Assembly (NCBI GenBank): GCA_964011275.1
Contig: CAXGOB010000049.1
Span: 1 to 38,824 of the forward strand
DNA length: 38,824 nt
From: UBA7328 sp002471345
Lineage (GTDB): Bacteria; Bacteroidota; Bacteroidia; Chitinophagales; Saprospiraceae
Direction of reading: 5' to 3'
Both the position numbers and the translations under genes were made by a program. Below, piece by piece: positions 26,306 to 35,388 of this stretch. The notes under the pieces were generated by a model. That model did no database searches, was not told where the DNA came from, and saw only the letters and a list, made by a program, of their open reading frames with translations. Numbering within the stretch: position 1 is the stretch's first letter; the number at the start of each line of letters is the position of its first letter.

Positions 26306-27148
26306 ATGAACATATTTAAATGCATACTTCCACTAATTTTATTGATCTTAATAGTACCTAAGGGTACTTCACAGACTAAAATCATGTCTTACAATATTAG
26401 ATATGACACTCCTAACGATGGTGAAAACTGGTGGGATTTAAGAAAAGATGATGTGGTAGAACTGCTGAAGTATTATCGTGCAGATTTTGTAGGAATCCAA
26501 GAAGCTATGCCTAACCAGTTTATGTACATCGCTGACAAGATTGACGATTATAAACATATTGGATTTGGAAGGGATGGTGAGGGCACGAATAGTGAAGCGA
26601 TTCCCATATTTTACAATAGTGATTATTATGTGCTTTTGAGGTCCAACACATTTTGGCTTTCAGAGACTCCTGAAAAAATATCTAAAGGATGGGATGCTGC
26701 TCTCAATAGGATTGTTCTCCATGGAGTATTTAAAAACAAAAAATCAAATCAAATTATTCACATTATCAATACTCATTTTGATCATAAAGGAAAAGTAGCG
26801 CGTCACAAATCTGCAGAATTGCTAGTAGAATATATCAGAAATAATCATCTCGCTAATGATAATATTGTACTCATGGGTGACCTTAACAGTCTCCCTACAG
26901 AATCTCCTATCACTCTTCTGGAAAAGGAATTGACCAATAGTTACAAAACAAAAGAATCAATAGCATATGGGCCCATTGGAACATTTAATGGATTCGATAT
27001 TTTGAACCCTGCCTCTAGGCAAATAGACTACATATTCACAAAGAATATTGAGATAAATAATTACAGATGTGTTGATGATAGAAGACACAATAATCTTTTC
27101 CCTTCAGATCATTTTCCAGTTTTAGTTGATATTTCTATCAACAACTAA
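26306..27148 (+). CDS. Endonuclease/exonuclease/phosphatase family protein, exported
   Basis: This 280-residue protein has a signal peptide (FKCILPLILLILIVPKGTSQ) when started at ATG 26306; the frame is open from TTG 26276. The EEP metal-phosphoesterase motifs are in order: MSYNIRYDTPNDG (Asn), FVGIQEAMPNQ (Glu), NTHFDHKGKVAR (His), MGDLNSLPTESP (Asp, Asn) and PSDHFPVLVDI (Asp-His). All active-site positions look intact. Exported Bacteroidota relatives hydrolyse phosphoesters of sugars, nucleic acids or phospholipids; the exact substrate is not readable. It follows the broken SUMF1 gene by 240 bases that hold nothing clear. Confidence 0.9.
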   Translation: MNIFKCILPLILLILIVPKGTSQTKIMSYNIRYDTPNDGENWWDLRKDDVVELLKYYRADFVGIQEAMPNQFMYIADKIDDYKHIGFGRDGEGTNSEAIPIFYNSDYYVLLRSNTFWLSETPEKISKGWDAALNRIVLHGVFKNKKSNQIIHIINTHFDHKGKVARHKSAELLVEYIRNNHLANDNIVLMGDLNSLPTESPITLLEKELTNSYKTKESIAYGPIGTFNGFDILNPASRQIDYIFTKNIEINNYRCVDDRRHNNLFPSDHFPVLVDISINN

Positions 27149-27212
27149 AAGTTAAATTACTTGTAGATATTAAACCTATGAAATATTCAGTATTCGCGTT
27201 ATAAATTAAGAT

Positions 27213-27704
27213 ATGACTTTCGTACCAGACGACGGCTTCCCATATTATCACAGCTTAGATGAAAATAAAAAATGTAATATTCTATTCACTTCATTATTTA
27301 CCTTTACATTCCTCAAGTCAATAAGTTAGGAAAAAGCTAATTATAGATATGGCTCTGATAAATGGAGTATAAAGCAAATTATTGGTCACATCACTGATCA
27401 CGAAAGGATAAAAGTATTTCGCGCATTTCTATTAAGTAGAAATCAGTTTGTTCAATTATGGGGTTATGATCAGGACTCTTTAGGAATTAATAGTCGATTC
27501 GAAGAATTATCAATTGGACATCTGATATCAGATTTCACCCTTGTCAGGCAAGCATCTATTAGTTTTATAGAAGCGTTATCTGAGAAACAACTCAAAATAA
27601 AAGGAAGAGCTCAGCAATATGAAGTTTCTCTTGAAGACTTTTTAAAGTCCATAATAGGTCATGAAAAGCATCATATAGAAATTATAAAAAGTAGGTATCT
27701 CTGA
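27213..27704 (+). pseudogene. DinB-like four-helix protein, interrupted by TAG
   Basis: Reading from ATG 27213, the frame reaches TAG 27327-27329 after FTFTFLKSIS and then stays open to TGA 27702-27704. The part after the stop is textbook DinB_2: EKANYRYGSDKWSIKQIIGH, the metal-site His in IIGHITDHERI, a middle helix, and the C-terminal IIGHEKHHIEIIKSRYL with two His. In homologues the stop position would read LSEEKANYRY, so TAG replaces a Glu-like codon (GAG). DinB-like proteins are metal-binding, thiol-dependent transferases or unknown. The N-terminal fragment is only 38 residues. Confidence 0.87.
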
Positions 27705-27756
27705 TAGGACAAAGACCAAACCATTTCTTCATTAAAAAGCTATAAAACGTCTAATT

Positions 27757-28854
27757 ATGGAACGAAGAGATTTTATAAAAACATCCGCAGCAACAGGTGT
27801 TTTATTGAGTACCAATATGTTGGCAAATTGTAATATTCCCAATAAAAAACTTAAAGTACTTGTTCTTGGAGGCACCTCTTTTGTAGGGCCAACAATAGTT
27901 GAATCCGCTCTTAAAAATAATCACGAAGTAACACTCTTCAATAGAGGAATAACGAATCCTCAATTATTTCCAAATCTCAGGTTGTTAAAAGGAGACAGAG
28001 AAAACGGAACAAAAGATTATGAAGTCCTTTCAAAAGAAAAATGGGATGTAGTTATTGATGTTTGGCCTGAAAAATCTGAGTTAGTATATGATGCAACATC
28101 GTCCTTAATCAATAATACCAAACACTATATTTTCATATCAAGCATAGCAGTTTATGACAATTTTCAAGAGGTAGGTCTTAATGAAAATTCTAAGGTGGTC
28201 TCACTAAATCTCAGCAGAGACAAATGGTCATATTCAGAAGAAAAATTGGCCGCCGAAAACATAGTTATAGAACGCTTCCCAGAAAATCATACCATACTAA
28301 GATACGGAGCTATTAAGGGGTGGAGAGATCCCGCATTGGATTTGATGTATTGGAGCATTAAATTGAGTAGAGATAAATCGATAATTGCACCTGGATCTGG
28401 TAAGGACCCATTACAGTTTATTGATGTAAATGATGTTGGAAAATTTGCAACTCTTGCAGCAGAAAATAGCTTTTCAGGAATCTTTAACTGTGTAGGACCA
28501 ATGGAACTATTGACCTGGAAAGGCTTTTTAGATAGTGCTAAAAATCATTATGAATCCACTACTGAATTAGTATGGGCCAGTGAAGAATTCTTATCAAATA
28601 ATGATGTTTCTTCCTTTAGTGACTTGCCGCTATGGGCTCCTCTTTCTGAAGACAGAGGGTTTATGCAAATCAGTAATAAAAAATTGATTGAAACTGGATT
28701 TCAACTTACTCCTGTCACTACAACCTTAGATAATTGTATTGAATGGTATAAGTCAAACATTGATCAAGAAATTAACTTTGGAACAGAAGAAGTGGATATT
28801 GGACTAAACTTAAAGAGAGAAGTAGAACTTATTGAAAAAATAAAGGCGAATTGA
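27757..28854 (+). CDS. NAD-dependent epimerase/dehydratase with Tat-type lipoprotein signal
   Basis: This 365-residue protein begins MERRDFIKTSAATGVLLSTN; the RRDFIK motif is a Bacteroidota Tat signal, and a lipobox-like LANC (Cys 25) follows. The Rossmann domain starts at about residue 34 with VLVLGGTSFVGPTIV (glycine motif 38-45) and an atypical acidic-free strand end (TLFNRGITN). The rest matches extended SDR/epimerase proteins of the NAD-dependent sugar-epimerase group (YIFISSIAVYDN, FIDVNDVGKFATLA). Tat export would allow a folded, cofactor-loaded enzyme to cross. Substrate unknown. It begins at ATG 27757 and ends with TGA. Confidence 0.85.
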   Translation: MERRDFIKTSAATGVLLSTNMLANCNIPNKKLKVLVLGGTSFVGPTIVESALKNNHEVTLFNRGITNPQLFPNLRLLKGDRENGTKDYEVLSKEKWDVVIDVWPEKSELVYDATSSLINNTKHYIFISSIAVYDNFQEVGLNENSKVVSLNLSRDKWSYSEEKLAAENIVIERFPENHTILRYGAIKGWRDPALDLMYWSIKLSRDKSIIAPGSGKDPLQFIDVNDVGKFATLAAENSFSGIFNCVGPMELLTWKGFLDSAKNHYESTTELVWASEEFLSNNDVSSFSDLPLWAPLSEDRGFMQISNKKLIETGFQLTPVTTTLDNCIEWYKSNIDQEINFGTEEVDIGLNLKREVELIEKIKAN

Positions 28855-28944
28855 CAATTATTAGGGAGATTTAAATTTCCAATTGAAATCAACGGATATC
28901 AAATCAAATAACAATCAATCTAATAAAATATAAAACAAGTCAGG

Positions 28945-29724
28945 ATGGTGCTAACAGAGTCTCAAATCAACCTATTTCATGAGAAAGGGTACTTGAAACT
29001 TTCTGGCATTCTACATGAAAAATACGCCCTCAAAATCCAAAACGAAATATGGCAAGAGTTAGAGGAAGAATTTGGTATCAAAAAGGACAATCATGAATCT
29101 TGGACTACTCCACTCCATTCTCCCAAAAAAGCCAAAGTCAGCACTACAAATGAAAAATTGATTAATGATAAGTTTCGATCGATTATTGATGTACTAATAG
29201 GAAAAGACACATGGTCAGAACCAAGGCTTTGGGGCGGTTTTTTAGTGAATTTTCCAAACAAAAACATGGAAGAATGGAATTTGGCGAATAAACTTTGGCA
29301 TTGGGATTATGAAATCAACCGCGATCCAGAATTAGGTGGATTACTAATTTTTAGTTTTTTCTCAGAAGTCTTATCAAAAGGTGGAGGCACATTAATAGTA
29401 AGTGGGTCACATAGAGCATTACGTAAGTTTAAATCTGACTTAAGTCCACAAGAACTTAAAATGAAACATGGTGAACATAGAAAACTGTTCATGAAAACTC
29501 ATCCATATTTTAAAAAGCTTACAAGCTCGAAATTCTTAGAATCTGACCAAATGGATGCGTTCATGACTAATGAAACCTTGATAGATCAAATCCCATTGCA
29601 AGTAATTGAATTGACTGGAAAACCGGGAGATGTTGTTTTTTGTCACCCAAGACTAATTCACGCACCTGCTAGCATAAATCTAAACTCCTTTCCAAGGATA
29701 ATGCGAACAAAATTTTTGTGGTAG
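28945..29724 (+). CDS. Phytanoyl-CoA dioxygenase (PhyH) family protein
   Basis: This 259-residue Fe(II)/2-oxoglutarate dioxygenase has the iron triad as H119 and D121 (WHWDYEIN) plus distal H239 (CHPRLIHAPA), and R251 (FPRIMR) for 2-oxoglutarate. The N-terminal LFHEKGYLKLSGIL is the usual start of the family. SGGG-type loop residues (KGGGTLIVSGSHRA) are in place. Length and motifs are complete, so it should be active. It is cytoplasmic. PhyH relatives hydroxylate lipids, small acids or natural products; substrate unknown. It begins at ATG 28945 and ends with TAG. Confidence 0.92.
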   Translation: MVLTESQINLFHEKGYLKLSGILHEKYALKIQNEIWQELEEEFGIKKDNHESWTTPLHSPKKAKVSTTNEKLINDKFRSIIDVLIGKDTWSEPRLWGGFLVNFPNKNMEEWNLANKLWHWDYEINRDPELGGLLIFSFFSEVLSKGGGTLIVSGSHRALRKFKSDLSPQELKMKHGEHRKLFMKTHPYFKKLTSSKFLESDQMDAFMTNETLIDQIPLQVIELTGKPGDVVFCHPRLIHAPASINLNSFPRIMRTKFLW

Positions 29725-29944
29725 ACATCTCGCAATACGGCATGAAACTCTTATTTTGATCTGACTCCTCACAGCAGCAAATAGACTTCGGTGGATCTTT
29801 TGCTAGGTTTTCACAATTCCGCTGCTCTAATCCATATCTGATTAGTTCATAATATGCAACGCATTTTATTATCCTCAGTCTTTAATAAAAGCTGATTGTA
29901 GGTTTTGACCATATTGGCTCTCATGTATATTCAAGAATAGTATT

Positions 29945-30958
29945 ATGAAATACTCAATAATTGTCCCATTGCTTTTTTCTTTTTCCATTGCACTTTGCCA
30001 GACAAATGGTGATTCTCATTACCATAATGAAGATGTAACATTTTACAATGACAAAATTCAACTGCAAGGACAATTGTATATTCCAAATGGGACTGGACCA
30101 TTTCCTACTGTTATATTTACTCATGGATCAGGAGATTCTGGTATTGACAATAAGAGGTATAAACTTGAAGCTGAATATTTCGCAAAACATGGCATACTGA
30201 GTTTTGTATATGACAAAAGAGGATATGGAAAGTCAAGTGGAGATTGGCATCATGCAGATTATCAGGATCTAGCTAATGACGCAGTGGCAGCAGTAAATTT
30301 ATTAAAGGATCACAAACATGTTGATGCTTCTAGAATTGGTTTGAGAGGAATAAGTCAATCTGGGTGGGTCCTTCCTATAGTAGCTCAACTATCCAAAGAG
30401 GTAGACTTTATTATTCTTATTTCTCCTCCAGGAGTCACTACTTATGAGCAAATTTTATACGATGTGAGAACAGATGTTGAAGATTTGGGTTTCAAACCGA
30501 ATGAAGTCCAAAGCGCAATGGAAGTAATAAAGTCGGGAATGTATTTTGCAAAAACTCTAAACAATTGGGATAGACACCAAAGAATTCTTGATAAATACAA
30601 AGATGCAAAATGGATAAATGCTGCATCAGGCCCTCCTATTGCTGATCATTGGTTATGGAGTTGGGTTAACCCGGTTCTCGATTTTGATGCCGTGCCTCTG
30701 GTAGCAGAAACCGAGGCTTCAATATTGATAATTCTAGGTGAAAAAGATAGAGTTATACCCTCTCAGATAGCTGGTTATCGATTTAACCATGAGTTAAAAC
30801 AAAGAGGAGGAAAGTACAACATTGTCTATTTCAAAAATGCAGGGCACGATTTAAGAATTGCAGATTTAGATCCAAATCAAGGAGAACCACCATTAGTCGA
30901 AGGGTATCTCGAATTAATGAAAAACTGGATAATAAAATCGACTTTGGACAAGTCTTAA
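29945..30958 (+). CDS. Alpha/beta hydrolase, exported (BAAT/xenobiotic-type)
   Basis: This 337-residue protein has a signal peptide (MKYSIIVPLLFSFSIALCQT, cleaved near residue 19). The core reads FPTVIFTHGSGDSGID (oxyanion loop), SFVYDKRGYGKSSGDW, the nucleophile elbow GISQSGW at 135-141 (S137), an acid in LGEKDRVIP and the base His in NAGHDLRI. The extracytoplasmic acyl-hydrolase group it resembles (alpha/beta hydrolases with a DKRGYGKSxG signature) is common in Bacteroidota. Substrate unknown. It starts at ATG 29945 and ends with TAA. Confidence 0.87.
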   Translation: MKYSIIVPLLFSFSIALCQTNGDSHYHNEDVTFYNDKIQLQGQLYIPNGTGPFPTVIFTHGSGDSGIDNKRYKLEAEYFAKHGILSFVYDKRGYGKSSGDWHHADYQDLANDAVAAVNLLKDHKHVDASRIGLRGISQSGWVLPIVAQLSKEVDFIILISPPGVTTYEQILYDVRTDVEDLGFKPNEVQSAMEVIKSGMYFAKTLNNWDRHQRILDKYKDAKWINAASGPPIADHWLWSWVNPVLDFDAVPLVAETEASILIILGEKDRVIPSQIAGYRFNHELKQRGGKYNIVYFKNAGHDLRIADLDPNQGEPPLVEGYLELMKNWIIKSTLDKS

Positions 30959-31031
30959 CATTTAGATTTCTTAGTCATTTTTCTTTATTCTAGAATCCAT
31001 ATAATACTTAATTTATTGGATGAGATTAAAG

Positions 31032-31786
31032 TCATTCACGTCGTAGCGTTGCAAAGTCTATGGTTCCCGAAATACTACAATTTGTTGAGTTGAGACTTCC
31101 AGATTCAGGTGATAAAATCAATTCTCCACTATCACTTATTTCTACATTATGTGGCCCAGATATTCTTATTTCAAAACCTTCTTCTGTAGTTAATTCCAAA
31201 TTGTGAAAATAGCGGCCAAAATTCAAAGAGCCTGTAAGAAGTCCAGTATTTACATTAGTTATTGGAGGAAAACCGAGAGTTGATTTGAAGATTCCATCCA
31301 CCTTTGTTCCAATCTGTACCAAACTATATCTGACCGTATCCGGCGATTCGCCTCCAATCCATTCACCTGTAAGGTTGATAACATTTATCAAGACTTGATC
31401 TGTTTTCCATCTGCTGTTGCAGTGATGGTAGCTGCACCGTTTTGCACTACCCTAATCAATCCTGAGCTCGTAACAGAAAGAATACTCTGCTCACTAGACG
31501 ACCATGAGACCGGACCACTAGACACCTCATTTCAAGCTGAATTCTTAGCCAATAGACCAAGTTGCACTTCCTGATCCAAGGAAATTATGGGCTCATCATT
31601 TGGTGAGATTACTATTGTCGCTACATTATTATCTATCACCACTGTATCCATTTCAGAAGCGCTACATCCCTGGAAAAAGATAAACACGAAAGCCCAATAG
31701 AAATTCTGAATTATTAAGACGAACCAAGAAGAATCATTTTCTTTTTGCCCATGTCTTGTATTTTTATCAAAATTCATAATATTCAT
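31032..31786 (-). pseudogene. Broken bacterial Ig-like (Big_2) lipoprotein, minus strand
   Basis: Read on the minus strand from 31786, the protein opens with a lipoprotein-type signal (WAFVFIFFQGCSAS) and runs to TGA at 31534-31532. The same frame continues with a Big_2 domain end, VSSGPVSWSSSEQSILSVTS followed by GLIRVVQNGAATITATADG, which reaches TGA at 31390-31388. One base earlier in an A-rich run, a shift makes it join the next ORF (starting INVINLTGEWIGGESPDTVR, 31391 to 31032). So there is one nonsense codon and one frameshift. The tail (ISGPHNVEISDSGELILSPE) looks like an extracellular beta domain. It is one of only two minus-strand genes here. Confidence 0.8.
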
Positions 31787-31988
31787 TTTCTATACTTAAA
31801 ACTTCAATGAGCCTTTAAAGCATTTTCCGAAAATAGGTCTCTAATATTTTAGCAGATGTTAAAGAATCCCAGATGACATTTGATCAAAATAAAGCTTTCA
31901 TCTTATGTAATTAGAATTGCAACTCTTCGAATAGACAATACTTTACTATATAGCTTACAATTTAGCCTTTCACCAATTAAATATTGAG

Positions 31989-32609
31989 ATGAAAAACTTA
32001 TTCATTAAAGGAATTTACTTCATTTATATTATTGCTTTCGTTTGTTGTTTTGAAAACAAAACGGATATCAGAGAGATTGCGCTTCAACCTGGTTATAGTC
32101 AAATTCAGAATATTATATCTATAGCAGATTGTAGCAGTCCTTTTGGTCTATACACTACGGAGGTTCATTCATTAGAAGATGGGAGTTGCTATTTTGTGCA
32201 AAAATTTTCAGATACCGAAGCACCTTTTGAAGTAAAAATAAATTTTGACAACGTAGGATTTTTGATTAACAATCAGGACAGTATAATTGACACGCTTTCT
32301 CTAGAAGATGTAGAAATGATCAGAGGGCATGAATTCCATAAATTAAGCATGAACCCCGCATTTTTCTTTGATGATATTAGGCATTCAAAATCTATCGAAT
32401 TCCAAGGTTGTATTAACGAGATTTATTCAGGTAAAGATGGACTAGGAAATCCTGTAAGTATTTATTACAACAAGAGAAAAAAATTAGTAAATAAAATTGA
32501 GTTGCTAAATCCAAAAGATAAATCACAGTCGATTGAGATAATCTATGCTAAATGGGTACCAAGTAAATATGGAGAAATCGCTAAAGTCGTAGATTATAGT
32601 ACAAGCTAA
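31989..32609 (+). CDS. Putative lipoprotein of unknown family
   Basis: This 206-residue protein starts at ATG 31989 with a signal ending in a cysteine pair (IYFIYIIAFVCCFENKTD), probably a lipoprotein. The mature part is beta-strand rich: YSQIQNIISIADCSSPFGLY, VKINFDNVGFLINNQD and NPVSIYYNKRKKLVNKIELL. No known domain is recognised. It is a single-gene unit on the plus strand, diverging from the broken minus-strand Ig-like gene. Confidence 0.65.
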   Translation: MKNLFIKGIYFIYIIAFVCCFENKTDIREIALQPGYSQIQNIISIADCSSPFGLYTTEVHSLEDGSCYFVQKFSDTEAPFEVKINFDNVGFLINNQDSIIDTLSLEDVEMIRGHEFHKLSMNPAFFFDDIRHSKSIEFQGCINEIYSGKDGLGNPVSIYYNKRKKLVNKIELLNPKDKSQSIEIIYAKWVPSKYGEIAKVVDYSTS

Positions 32610-32836
32610 GAAAGACACTTTCAGCTTTAATTTTAAGTCACTTAATATTCGTGATGAAACAGGTTCTTTCTTTGTATTTGAATGAGACTAATTACCAATG
32701 CCTTTTTGATTTACTCTTTTATCTCAATCTTGGTTAAAAGTTATCATTTCATTATGTAATAGACTTTATCATCAATTTCTCCTATTTTAAAAGAAGAAAT
32801 GTATTTTGCCTCATAGGTTATAAAAAGAAAATTATC

Positions 32837-33547
32837 ATGCTAAAGTTTTTTATGTTTTTTATTTCAATTTTCATTTCTCTATCACTTCAATCTCAAAATA
32901 TAATTGGAGCTTGGGAAAGTTTAAGTACTTCTAAAGATGGAGTGCCCCAGAAGAGTATCGTCATCTTCTCTGATGGTTATCAAGTAATCTCCATTTCTCA
33001 TGCAGAAACAGGAGCGTTTATCAGTACTAATGGTGGTACATGGAGTCTTGAAGGTGATACAATGACAGAAAAAGTCGAATTTGACACTAATAATCCGGAG
33101 CGTGTAGGAACAGAAGTATCTTTCCAAATAATCCAAACAGAAAAGACCCTTCAAGCTGTGGGTACAGACCTTCTGCTGAACAGAGTGGACAATGGGTCTC
33201 CAGGAGCTCTAAATGGTGCTTGGCTGATGTCTGGCAGAATACGCGACGGAGAAACTCAACAAAGAGATACAAATAGACCTCGTAAAACGATGAAAATTCT
33301 ATCTGGCACTCGATTTCAATGGATAGCTTACAATACTGAGACAAAGAAATTCATGGGTACTGGTGGCGGCACCTATACGACTAATGATGGTAAATATGTG
33401 GAGAACATTGAATTCTTCTCCAGAGATGATACTCGTGTAGGTGCGAATTTGGATTTTAATTATGAATTGAAAGAAGGTAACTGGCATCATTCGGGGCTAT
33501 CTAGCAAAGGCAATCCAATTCATGAGATATGGAGTGTTCGGGAATAG
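32837..33547 (+). CDS. Secreted protein made of two lipocalin-like repeats
   Basis: This 236-residue protein has a signal peptide (LKFFMFFISIFISLSLQSQ). Two related halves follow: IIGAWESLSTSKDGVPQKSI with ISTNGGTWSLEGDTMTEKVE and NNPERVGTEVSFQI; then ALNGAWLMSGRIRDGE with MGTGGGTYTTNDGKYVENIE and DDTRVGANLDFNYEL. Each half has a GAW start, a G/GGT(W/Y) turn in the middle and an RVG motif near the end, so it is an internal tandem duplication of a beta-barrel-like unit, often annotated only as membrane or secreted protein. Function unknown. It ends 22 bases before the aldo/keto reductase, so the two are probably an operon. Confidence 0.75.
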   Translation: MLKFFMFFISIFISLSLQSQNIIGAWESLSTSKDGVPQKSIVIFSDGYQVISISHAETGAFISTNGGTWSLEGDTMTEKVEFDTNNPERVGTEVSFQIIQTEKTLQAVGTDLLLNRVDNGSPGALNGAWLMSGRIRDGETQQRDTNRPRKTMKILSGTRFQWIAYNTETKKFMGTGGGTYTTNDGKYVENIEFFSRDDTRVGANLDFNYELKEGNWHHSGLSSKGNPIHEIWSVRE

Positions 33548-33569
33548 TTGATTCAAATTAGAGTTTAGC

Positions 33570-34493
33570 ATGACATATATTTCACGACGTACAGCTTCAA
33601 AGTATATAAGTCTTGGGGCATCTTCTATGTTGATTAATCCACTTATTCACAATCAAATCAGTGGTAAAATGAATAATAGGGTTATTCCTTCTTCAGATGA
33701 AAAATTACCAGTCGTTGGTTTAGGAACTTGGCAGACCTTTGATGTAGGAGGGTCAAAAGAAGAAAAAGATTCATTGAAGGAGGTTCTCAAAATTCTAATT
33801 GATCATGGGGGATCAGTAATTGACTCTTCTCCCATGTATGGAAAATCAGAAGGTGTGGTAGGTGAGCTTACCAATGAGTTAAAGTCAAAGAAAACTTTTT
33901 TTGAAGCTACTAAAGTATGGACAACAGGAAAAGAAAGAGGAATCGAGCAAATGAAAGATTCCATGAAACTGATGAAAGTGAATCAAATGGATCTTATGCA
34001 AATTCATAATTTACTGGATTGGAAAACACATATTCACACTTTGAAGAAATGGAAAGAAGAGGGAAAGGTTCGATATATAGGAATCACTCATTACCACAAA
34101 GGTGCCTATTCAGAAGTGGAACAAATCATGAAAAATGTACAAATAGATTTCGTACAAATAAACTATAACCTAGCGGTAAGAGAGGCCGCCGAAGTAATTT
34201 TACCATTAGCCAAAGAAAAAGGTATAGCAGTCCTGATCAATCGCCCTTACCAAGGTGGATCTCTTTTTCAAAAAGTAAGAAATCAACAACTTCCGGAATG
34301 GACAGCAGAATTTGAAGCTAGGAGTTGGGGACAGTTTTTTCTCAAATTCATTCTTGCTCACTCAGCTGTGAACTGTGTGATTCCTGGCACAGCAAAAGCA
34401 AAGCATATGTTAGACAACATGCAAGCCGGATTTGGCCCTTTACCCAACAAACAGCATCAAAAGAAAATGATAAACTTCATTACTTCCATATAG
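33570..34493 (+). CDS. Aldo/keto reductase with Tat-like N-terminus
   Basis: This 307-residue protein has all four residues of the aldo/keto reductase site: D85, Y90 (IDSSPMYG), K115 (EATKVW) and H146 (MQIHNLL). It begins MTYISRRTASKYISLGASSM, which resembles a twin-arginine (Tat) leader, then has the family start LPVVGLGTWQTFDVG. The TIM barrel is complete, with NADPH-loop residues in IPGTAKAKHMLDN. If exported through Tat it would carry its cofactor. It lies 22 bases after the repeat protein and 24 bases before the next gene, so it is the middle of a likely three-gene operon. Confidence 0.9.
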   Translation: MTYISRRTASKYISLGASSMLINPLIHNQISGKMNNRVIPSSDEKLPVVGLGTWQTFDVGGSKEEKDSLKEVLKILIDHGGSVIDSSPMYGKSEGVVGELTNELKSKKTFFEATKVWTTGKERGIEQMKDSMKLMKVNQMDLMQIHNLLDWKTHIHTLKKWKEEGKVRYIGITHYHKGAYSEVEQIMKNVQIDFVQINYNLAVREAAEVILPLAKEKGIAVLINRPYQGGSLFQKVRNQQLPEWTAEFEARSWGQFFLKFILAHSAVNCVIPGTAKAKHMLDNMQAGFGPLPNKQHQKKMINFITSI

Positions 34494-34517
34494 ATAAATG
34501 AAGTAGAAATCGAATAC

Positions 34518-35255
34518 ATGTCAAACGAAAAAATCCTAGAAAAGATAATAGAAGGATACCGAAATTCTATTGATGATAGGTATCAATATCTGAATATAAT
34601 CAATAAAATAGATCTTCCCCAGTCCATTGACGAAGAAGCTGTAAGTCGTATTCGAAATTATTTTTTAGATTTTATCTATCCAGAATTTACTAAACGGCAA
34701 GAACTAAACGAAGCATTTGAAAGCCTAGATGCTTATATCAAAAGTCCCGAGAAACTATTGAACATATTGGTGACTTCAGTCAAATTGATTTTCAGTCATG
34801 GAAGGCACTTGCCTAAGATATTGAATACAGGTCTGAAGGCTTTGAAATCATTCAGAGCTGGGACAAAGTTTGAATCCAAACTTGTAGAACATGCTGTTGA
34901 AAATCAGATTTTCGCACCTTTTGATTTATCAAAGATCAATCTACTAATCAGTAAATTACCACGGCATGAAATGGAAGAATTCATTAACCATTCTCATACT
35001 TTGATAGAAGTGTTTCATGATTATAAATTGGTAGGCAAAATCAAAGAAATCTTACAATATCTAATTATAAAAATGAATGAAAATCGAAACTTGTATTCTG
35101 AAAATGACACACGGGGTATGGAATTGGGATATGAGATGTTAGAACATGGTGATTTGTTATTTAGAAGTTTTGAAAAAAAAGATCAAGATTATATTATAAC
35201 AATGATAATTCAATTAGAGAAAACCGAATTGAAAGAAATCTTTGAAGAGAGTTAA
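34518..35255 (+). CDS. Helical protein of unknown function
   Basis: A 245-residue, predominantly helical, soluble protein without signal peptide. Segments include ILEKIIEGYRNSIDDRYQYL, LLNILVTSVKLIFSHGRHLP and a C-terminal EMLEHGDLLFRSFEKKDQDY. It contains two His-rich helices (LPRHEMEEFINHSHTLIEVF). I recognise no family; a Bacteroidota-specific helical repeat protein is likely. It starts at ATG 34518, 24 bases after the aldo/keto reductase stop. Confidence 0.6.
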   Translation: MSNEKILEKIIEGYRNSIDDRYQYLNIINKIDLPQSIDEEAVSRIRNYFLDFIYPEFTKRQELNEAFESLDAYIKSPEKLLNILVTSVKLIFSHGRHLPKILNTGLKALKSFRAGTKFESKLVEHAVENQIFAPFDLSKINLLISKLPRHEMEEFINHSHTLIEVFHDYKLVGKIKEILQYLIIKMNENRNLYSENDTRGMELGYEMLEHGDLLFRSFEKKDQDYIITMIIQLEKTELKEIFEES

Positions 35256-35305
35256 AATTTAGAGTACTATAGATTATTCAGTACTTCCCAATCTTATCAT
35301 ATAAG

Positions 35306-35325
35306 AAATAGAGGATCCTCTATTT
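35306..35325. terminator. Perfect 20-base palindrome after the helical protein
   Basis: 35306-35315 and 35316-35325 are complementary with no loop, centred on ggatcc, followed by a short T/A stretch. It lies 50 bases after the stop of the upstream gene and 63 before the next start. Probably a terminator hairpin; a dyad operator is an alternative. Confidence 0.45.
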
Positions 35326-35388
35326 TATCAAAAAATACGTCAAATCACATATAGTTCGTTATTTCTAGCAGACCCAGTATTGAATACC

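Noticed and set aside
198..27704. TAG (amber) read as a sense codon in this organism
   Set aside because: At least eleven intact genes end with TAG at the expected family C-terminus, and other interrupted genes use TAA or TGA. No suppressor tRNA is seen in the window.
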